A stretch of 64,000 nucleotides of DNA from NCBI GenBank assembly GCA_947095535.1, contig OX352772.1:146868177-146932176 (forward strand), given 5' to 3'. Shown one piece after another: positions 55,852 to 64,000 of the stretch (the first letter of the stretch is position 1; each line of letters starts with the position of its first letter). The stretch is from Poecilobothrus nobilitatus. Its lineage: Eukaryota; Arthropoda; Insecta; Diptera; Dolichopodidae. The notes beneath the pieces were generated by a model. It saw only the letters and a program-made list of their open reading frames with translations. It was not told the DNA's origin and did not search any database. The position numbers and the translations under genes are program-made.

Positions 55852-57505
55852 CACGGCTAACAATAATTTAGAAGGCCTGGACACTGAACGAAAAAAAGCT
55901 GTATAGGGATCTATTTTTCATGAAAATACACGTAGTCTTGGCAAAAAAATAGGGGTCTATTAAAAATTTTCAAATAACAAAGCTGTATAGGGGTCTATTT
56001 TTGATGAAAATACACGTAGTCTTATGAGAAAAAATAGGGGTCTATTAAAAATTTTCAAATAACTCAAAAACAATTAATTTTTTTTAAGTTCTTCCAAAGC
56101 GAGTATTAAAATTTCCTCTTTTTTACATTATTTGGTAAAAAATAATTTTAAAAAATTAAATTTTTTCATTGATAATATTAATTTTAAAACAAATATTAAT
56201 TTCAAAAAATTGCTTCCAATTACTTTTTTATTTGAAAAGGTTTTAAAATCATTGAGAGAGAGTATTTATTTCGTACAATACTGAGCAAAAAAATTATTGC
56301 AAGCAACATAATTTTTATGACAATTGAAATTTAATAAGTTCAGTAAAATCTGAATTTATATGAATTTTATATACATGTGGAATATATTTTATAATATGTG
56401 TGTAGCAAAATTGTAATAATTTATACAATTAAATAATTAACTTAGTATTTTTTTTAAAATCGTACCCCCAGTCCACTTCAGCTAAGAAATGAAAAATATA
56501 TTAATATACGTATGTATATCTAAAACTAATATTTTTCATTCAAATAATTTTAAATAAAACAAATTCACAAATTAAAAAAAAAAAACTAAAATTATAAAAC
56601 AAAACAATTCATTAAAATGAGATGGAAGAGAAATAAATTTAGAAATAATGGAATACAGATCTTGAATGGGCGAAAATTAAAAATTTCATTACGATGGCAA
56701 CAAAAGTTGAATTTGTTCAATAATAATATTTAATTAACAGATAGTTATTAATAGTTATTCTAAATTTAAAATCTATTAAATATTTAAATTAATAGTTATT
56801 CTCAAATAAAAATTACAATTAAGTAATTATTATCAGATAAAAAATATAAAAATTTTTAGCTTTGTTTTGATTTTTTATCAATTTCAGACATTTAAATTTT
56901 TTTTTTTAATTTTTAAAATTAAATTTTGAAAGTTTAAAATTAAATCATCATCGCCTGTTTCGGTTTTCTATTTAAATAAACATTCAGGGCAATTGGAGAA
57001 AATACCGGAAACTGCATTTGGTATCAAACGCAGTATTTGAGCGTTATTTAAAGAAAAACATGATTTCGAAAAATGTAATTTATGAATTGAATTGTTAGGT
57101 TATGTTCACTAAATTATGAACAATTTTTACTCTAATTCTTTTTTGATAGTGTTAAAATGGCTGTCATGTTAAAATTCTTAAAAAAAACTATTCCTATATG
57201 TTTTATGGAAAATATATTAAAAATTTTGAGTTGAAAGCTGAAATTTTGTAAGATGGTAGCAGATATTCTAAACTTTAATTTGAATTAAAATTCGACATTT
57301 TTGGGCAAGTATTTTATAACGAAAACTTAATACATATACATTTTCGTAAAAAATCATATTTTTGGGTAAAAAAAATAAGAAAAAAATTTAAAAAAAATTT
57401 TCAAAATGTCATTTTTTGAGCTAACCATTAATTTTTTTTGTATGTATTTTACTAATCTAAACAAATATTTCAGTGTCCAGGCCTTCTAAATTATTGTTAA
57501 CCGTG
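55852..57505 (-). mobile_element. X4: reverse-oriented P-like element with a large internal deletion
   Basis: CTTGGAAA at 55,844-55,851 and 57,506-57,513. Near 57,082 the sequence jumps from the 3' half (ATTTCGAAAAATGTAATTTA) straight to GAATTGTTAGGTTATGTTCA of the 5' half, losing the TATACCC element and more. An ~84-bp tandem duplication (AAAGCTGTATAGG at 55,895 and 55,979) is private. No gene. Confidence 0.85.
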
Positions 57506-57640
57506 CTTGGAAAGAAACGAACGAAAATAAAAAATAGTTTAGTTTTTGTATAGTTTAATAGTATAGTTTTTGTGTTACGTCATAACCTACATTAATTTTT
57601 AGAAGGCCTGGATATCGAAATACTTAAATGAGTTTGTGCA

Positions 57641-57931
57641 ATAATTTTTTGAGAGTATGAAATGGCGACGATATAAAATGCTAGAAAAAAAACTGAAAAT
57701 TTAATTTTGTTGAAAATATGTTGAAAATTTTAAGTTGAAAGCTGAAATTTTGGTATGTTAAAGAAAAATTTCCAAATTTTATTTTAATATACAATTTGGC
57801 ATGTTTGGATAAATATTTCATATCAAAAACTCGAAAAGAAAATTGTTAAAAATGGGTATTTTTCTGAAACAAAAACAGAAAAGAACAAAAAAATCTTTAT
57901 GAAATGTCAATTTTCGAAGCTTTTTCTCACA
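57641..57931 (-). other. ~290-bp internal inversion in N4
   Basis: Same inversion, with the same breakpoints and losses, as in N3. Confidence 0.88.
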
Positions 57932-58432
57932 ATTTTAGTTCAAACTACGTTTTTATATTTTTAATTATATTAAAAAAATAAAATAAAATTTATATTAAAA
58001 TAAAGTTTGAAGTTTTTTCTTTATGTCAATCAAAAAATTAGCTTTCAAATCATATTTTTCAGCAATATTTTGAAGAAAAGAAAAAAAGAAGTACCAGATT
58101 CTGGTTTTCGTTTTTTTCTATACAGTCTATAAAAAAAAATTATTGTAAATAGAATATTCATGTACTTACATGAAATAGAATAATCTTTTTATGAATAAAA
58201 TTTTAAATTGCAATACTACTTAAAAAGTATTAGAAAAAAATTAATATTTTATTTTAAATAACTCTAAAGTTTAGAAATATTTTATTTTATGTAGTCATAT
58301 TTTTGTAGAGTTAAATTTTTGAATTGAATTATTATTTTTAAAAGATTTTATTGTATCAATACCTATTTAAAAAAAATTAATTCAATTATTGAGTGCCTAA
58401 TATTGCCATTTTTAATAATTTTCTTAAATAAA

Positions 58433-59240
58433 GTGGGTGGAAAATGTTCGGTTGTTGGGTGTAAATCCAATTATAATAATAGCACGATATCTGTAGCTAC
58501 TTTTAAATTTCCGGATAAAGAGCCTTTGAGAAGCTTAAAAGAGCCTTGTACAAAGATCAGATTGGCAACCAACAGCTTATAGTTCCATATGTAAATTGCA
58601 TTTTTCAGAATCGTGTTTTAAATTAAATAATGATAAAAGTCCGCATTTAATACCAGATGCAGTTCCAAGTATTTTTTCACCAATTACTTGCTAAATTTAA
58701 TAGAAATGAATGATAAAAACTTACGCGATGATAATATAATTTTAAATTTCTCTAATTTAGTTTTAAATGTTAGTAAAAAAATAAATTTAAAATACTGGAA
58801 ATTGTATAAAGGCCAAAATAATATTATTTTATATATTTTAATAGAAAATAATTACTTTAAATGTGATTTTAAATTTAGAATAATAATTAATAACGATCTA
58901 AGTGACCTATTTTACCTATTTAAGTTATATATTTTAATAGAAAATAATTACTTTAAATGTGATTTTAAATTTAAAATAATAATTAATAACGATCTAAGTT
59001 ACCTATTTGACAGGTAATACAGAAACAAAACAATTTCAAAATATTGAACGATATTGAAAAACGCAAAAAATGAAATATTATTATTGACCAAATTAACCTT
59101 TTAGATATGAAGGTAACTATATATAGTTGGGATACAATCGTCATCTCATTTTTCATTTTTGCCCACTCAAGATCTATTATTACTATCCGGTCGGAAAATA
59201 TTGATTTTTGTGATATTTTTTTTGTTTTTTACTTTTTAGT
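58433..59240 (+). pseudogene. Truncated THAP transposase remnant, N4
   Basis: As N3; second frame 58,688-59,017, FAHSR fragment from about 59,107. Confidence 0.8.
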
Positions 59241-59750
59241 ACTGTTTTGTTTTAAATTAATTACTTTATTTTGTTTTATTATATTTTATTTTAATAAATA
59301 TATTATTTAGTTAAAAAATTATTTATATATTATTTATAGAAAACATTTTTTTAAATGCATATTTATGAATGAACACATATTTTAAAACATTTTTCTTTAA
59401 TGAATTAAGTAAAAAAGATGCGACATTAATTTTCTCTTTGAACCAAATTGAATAAACTAAATGGTTATTTCAAGATTTATAGTTGGCCCACTATTTTTTT
59501 ACATAAGACTACGTGTAAATTTGTTAAAAGCTGACCCCTTATTAAGCTTTTACCCTCTGCATTTCATGGCCTGATAATTGATGTGAGTCTCGCTATATCA
59601 TATAAAATGTCTCAAAAGTGCTTTTAAGAAACTTTTTATAGTGGTACAGAAAATGAAGACTTTTTTTTTAAAAAAAAATTAAATTAAATTAATATATTTA
59701 AATATTGCTAATTAAAAAATGCGCGGGATTGAATTTTATAGACTTGGAAA

Positions 59751-61795
59751 CACGGCTAACAATAATTTAGAAGGCCTGGACACTGAACGAAAAAAAGCTG
59801 TATAGGGATCTATTTTTGATGAAAATACACGTAGTCTTATGAGAAAAAATAGGGGTCTATTAAAAATTTTCAAATAACTCAAAAACAATTAATTTTTTTT
59901 AAGTTCTTCCAAAGCGGGTATTAAAATTTCCTCTTTTTTACATTATTTGGTAAAAAATAATTTTAAAAAATTAAATTTTTTCATTGATAAATATTAATTT
60001 TAAAAAATTGCTTCCAATTACTTTTTTATTTAAAAAGTTTTTTAAAAGCATTGAGAGAGAGTATTTATTTCGTACAATACTGAGCAAAAAAATTATTGCA
60101 AGCAACATAATTTTTATGACAATTGAAATTTAATAAGTTCAGTAAAATCTGAATTTATATGAATTTTATATACATGTGGAATATATTTTATAATATGTGT
60201 GTAGCAAAATTGTAATAATTTATACAATTAGATAATTAACTTAGTATTTTTTTTAAAATCGTACCCCCTAGTCCACTTCAGCTAAGAAATGAAAAATATA
60301 TTAATATACGTATGTATATCCAAAACTAATATTTTTCATTCAAATTATTTTAAATAAAACAAATTCACAAATTAAAAAAAAAAAACTAAAATTATAAAAC
60401 AAAACAATTCATTAAAATGAGGTGGAAGAGAAATAAATTTAGAAATAATGGAATACAGATCTTGAATGGGCGAAAATTAAATATTACATTACGATGGCAA
60501 CAAAAGTTGAATTTGTTCAATAATAATATTTAATTAACAGATCGTTATTAATAGTTATTCTAAATTTAAAATCTATTAAATATTTAAATTAATAGTTATT
60601 CTCAAATAAAAATTACAATTAAGTAATTATTATCAGATAAAAAATATAAAAGTTTTTAGCTTTGTTTTGATTTTTTATCAATTTCAGCCATTTAAATTTT
60701 TTTCTTTAATTTTTCGCTTGTTTCGGTTTTCTATTTAAATAAACATTCAGGGTAATTGGAGAAAATACTGGAAACTGCATTTGGTATCAAACGCAGTATT
60801 TGAGCGTTATTCAAAGAAAAACATGATTTCGAAAAATGTAATTTACATATGGAAAACTATACGCCTTCGGTTACCAACCCTATATTAATACGACCCTTAT
60901 CCATAATGTTCTTAAAGGATTTTTTTGGCAAAAACACAAAAAGTCAAAGACTGTTTAGTCCAAGAATTTCACATTTTTTAAAGAACTTATTTAAATTAAT
61001 TAAAAACGGTAATATAAGATGCTAATAACTAAATAATTTAAATCTTTAAAAATATTATTTAATTCTTTAAAGTAATATTTTAAAAAATAAATACCTACAG
61101 TTTATACTCATAACTATTACAGAATTAATTATTTTTTTATTAACTGTATCCTAAAAAACGAAAATTGCTTACCCAGAATTTGGTATTCAAGATTTTCAAT
61201 TTATCAACATAGCTTTAAAAAATATGAGTAGAAAGTTAATATTATTACAAGAATAAAGATAAAATTTCAAACTTTCTTTTCATATATATTTTATCTATTT
61301 TTATTTAAATTAAAATTATAAAAACTTGATTTTAATTCAAATACACTAACCAAATTTGTGCACAATTTATTGTAAAGCTTTTAAATTGTTAGGTTATGTT
61401 CACTAAATTATGAACAATTTTTACTCTTATTCTTTTTTGATATTGTTAAAATGGCTGTCATGTTAAAATGCTTAAAAAACCTATTCCTATATGTTTTATG
61501 GAAAATATATTAAAAATTTTGAGTTGAAAGCTGAAATTTTGTAAGATGGTAGCAGATATTCTAAACTTTAATTTGAATTAAAATTCGACATTTTTGGGCA
61601 AGTATTTTATAACGAAAACTTAATACATATACATTTTCGTAAAAAATAATATTTTTGGGTAAAAAAAATAAGAAAATTAAAAAAAAATTTTTAAAATGTC
61701 ATTTTTTGAGTTTTCCGCTCATTTTTTTTGTATGTATTTTACTAATCTAAACAAATATTTCAGTGTCCAGGCCTTCTAAATTATTGTTAACCGTG
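59751..61795 (-). mobile_element. X5: reverse-oriented P-like element without the TATACCC element
   Basis: CTTGGAAA at 59,743-59,750 and 61,796-61,803. Near 61,120 the left flank (ACTCATAACTATTACAGAATTAATT) joins sequence matching the right flank of the TATACCC element (TTTTTTATTAACTGTATCC). It is either the ancestral empty site or a precise loss. No gene. Confidence 0.85.
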
Positions 61796-61908
61796 CTTGG
61801 AAAGAAACGAACGAAAATAAAAAATAGTTTATAGTTTTTGTGTTACGTCATAACATACATTAATTTTTAGAAGGCTTGGATATCGAAATACTTAAATGAG
61901 TTTGTGCA

Positions 61909-62198
61909 ATAATTTTTTGAGAGTATGAAATGGCGACGATATAAAATGCTAGAAAAAAACTGAAAATTTAATTTTGTTGAAAATATGTTGAAAATTTCAA
62001 GTTGAAAGCTGAAATTTTGGTATGTTAAAGAAAAATTTCCAAATTTTATTTTAATATACAATTTGGCATGTTTGGATAAATATTTCATATCAAAAACTCG
62101 AAAAGAAAATTGTTAAAAATGGGTATTTTTCTGAAACAAAAACAGAAAAGAACAAAAAAATCTTTATGAAATGTCAATTTTCGAAGCTTTTCCTCACA
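61909..62198 (-). other. ~290-bp internal inversion in N5
   Basis: Same breakpoints as N3 and N4. Confidence 0.88.
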
Positions 62199-62692
62199 AT
62201 TTTAGTTGAAACTACGTTTCTATATTTTTAATTATATTAAAAAATTATAAAATTTATATTAAAATAAAGTTTGAAGTTTTTTCTTTATGTCAATCAAAAA
62301 ATTAGCTTTCAAATCATATTTTTCAGCAATATTTTGAAGAAAAGAAAAAAAGAAGTACCAGATTCTGGTTTTCGTTTTTTTCTATACAGTCTATAAAAAA
62401 AATTATTGTAAATAGAATATTCATGTACTTACATGAAATAGAATAATCTTTTTATGAATAAAATTTTAAATTGCAATACTACTTAAAAAGTATTAGAAAA
62501 AAATTAATATTTTATTTTAAATAACTCTAGTTTAGTAATATTTTATTTTATGTAGTCATATTTTTGTAGAGTTAAATTTTTGAATTGAATTATTATTTTT
62601 AAAAGATTTTATTGTATCAATACATATTTAAAAAAATTAATTCAATTATTGAGAGCCTAATATTGCCATTTTTAATAATTTTCTTAAATAAA

Positions 62693-63502
62693 GTGGGTGG
62701 AAAATGTTTGGTTGTTGGGTGTAAATCCAATTATAATAATAGCACGATATCTGTAGCTACTTTTAAATTTCCGGATAAAGAGCCTTTGAGAAGCTTAAAA
62801 GAGCCTTGTACAAAGATCAGATTGGCAACCAACAGCTTATAGTTCCATATGTAAATTGCATTTTTTAGAATCGTGTTTTAAATTAAATAATGATAAAAGT
62901 CCGCATTTAATACCAGATGCAGTTCCAAGTATTTTTTCACCAATTACTTGCTAAATTTAATAGAAACGAATGATAAAAACTTACGCGATGATAATATAAT
63001 TTTAAATTTCTCTAATTTAGTTTTAAATGTTAGTAAAAAAATAAATTTAAAATACTGGAATTGGTATAAAGGCCAAAATAATATTATTTTATATATTTTA
63101 ATAGAAAATAATTACTTTAAATGTGATTTTAAATTTAGAATAATAATTAATAACGGTCTAAGTGACCTATTTTACCTATTTAAGTTATATATTTTAATAG
63201 AAAATAGTTACTTTAAATGTGATTTTAAATTTAAAATAATAATTAATAACGATCTAAGTTACCTATTTGACAGGTAATACAGAAACAAAACAATTTCAAA
63301 ATATTGAACGATATTGAAAAACGCAAAAAAATGAAATATTATTATTGACCAAATTAACCTTTTAGATATGAAGGTACCTATATATAGTTGGGATACAATC
63401 GTCATCTCATTTTCCATTTTTGCCCACTCAAGATCTATTATTACTATCCGGTCGGAAAATATTGATTTTTGTGATATTTTTTTTGTTTTTTACTTTTTAG
63501 TA
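62693..63502 (+). pseudogene. Truncated THAP transposase remnant, N5
   Basis: As N3, with KCLVVGCKSNYNN (one Ser-to-Leu change), second frame 62,948-63,277, FAHSR fragment from 63,368. Confidence 0.8.
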
Positions 63503-63853
63503 CTGTTTTGTTTTAAATTAATTACTTTATTTTGTTTTATTATATTTTATTTTAATAAATATATTATTTAGTTAAAAAATTATTTATATACTATTTATAG
63601 AAAACAATTTTTTAAATGCATATTTATGAATGAAAACATATTTTAAAACATTTTTCTTTAGTGAATTAAGTAAAAAAGATGCGACATTAATTTTCTCTTT
63701 GAACCAAATTGAATAAACTAAATGGTTATTTCAAGATTTATAGTTGGCCCACTATTTTTTTACATAAGACTACGTGTAAATTTGTTAAAAGCTGACCCCT
63801 TATTAAGCTTTTACCCTCTCCATTTCATGGCCTGATAATTGATGTGAGTCTCG

Positions 63854-64000
63854 CTATATCATATAAAATGTCTCAAAAGTGCTTTTAAGAAACTTTTTAT
63901 AGTGGTACAGAAAATGAAGGCTTTTTTTTTTAAAAAAAAATTAAATTAAATTAATATATTTAAATATTGCTAATTAAAAAATGCGCGGGATTGAATTTTA
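63854..64000. other. Left spacer of unit 6, cut by the window end
   Basis: Matches 541-687; the window ends just before the CTTGGAAA duplication of a sixth X element. Confidence 0.7.

Larger units (their letters stand above)
57581..59592 (+). mobile_element. N4: P-like element with truncated THAP gene and internal inversion
   Basis: Near-identical to N3, including the inverted segment (57,641-57,931). Confidence 0.75.
61849..63853 (+). mobile_element. N5: P-like element with truncated THAP gene and internal inversion
   Basis: As N3 and N4, with inverted segment 61,909-62,198. Confidence 0.75.

Noticed and set aside
61867..62088. A 73-codon - strand frame
   Set aside because: It falls inside the inverted AT-rich subterminal segment of N5; no homologous frame is kept in a recognised gene.

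Overview
The window is AT-rich eukaryotic repeat DNA, most likely from a dipteran. It has no rRNA, tRNA, CRISPR array or recognisable single-copy host gene. The fly assignment is an inference. It rests on a repeat with TATACCCTACACC-type ends followed by TGTCCGTCCGTCCG, a signature I associate with Drosophila and related flies, and on P-like (THAP) transposons and Polinton/Maverick elements, both of which occur in flies.

Layout: the window is a higher-order repeat array of transposons nested in transposons. The basic unit is (i) a short spacer, (ii) a reverse-oriented non-autonomous P-like element ('X') flanked in every unit by the same 8-bp duplication CTTGGAAA, (iii) a second short spacer, and (iv) a forward P-like element with a truncated THAP transposase ('N'). 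Units 1 and 2 (about 1-24,593 and 24,594-49,600) also carry a longer P-like element with a full-length but broken transposase ('A'; 18,566-23,002 and 43,587-48,021). Inside X they carry a TATACCC-ended element with a 147-bp minisatellite, and inside that minisatellite a Polinton (1,852-16,913 and 26,445-41,968). Units 3-5 (about 49,970 to the window end) lack both the Polinton and element A. They preserve sequences that look exactly like the empty sites of those two insertions. They also share a ~290-bp inversion in N.

The Polinton has a classic gene set. On the + strand are protein-primed DNA polymerase B, a retrovirus-type integrase with a C-terminal chromodomain, a Gln/His-rich protein, a small acidic protein and (copy B) a putative RNase H-fold protein. 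On the - strand are an adenain-like protease, major capsid protein, Gly-rich virion protein, penton-like minor capsid protein, conserved small proteins and an A32/FtsK-like packaging ATPase. Polymerase, integrase and both capsid genes carry the same stops and frameshifts in both copies, so the element was dead before the 24.6-kb duplication. The protease (both copies) and the ATPase (copy A) still have open frames. Copies A and B have since gained private indels, which argues against an assembly duplicate.

Inferred order of events: P-like elements X and N formed the base repeat. X acquired the TATACCC/minisatellite element. One unit then gained the Polinton (6-bp target duplication TTGGCA) and element A (8-bp target duplication GTTACGTC). 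That unit was duplicated as a 24.6-kb block, while units without them amplified separately as 3.9-5.9-kb repeats.
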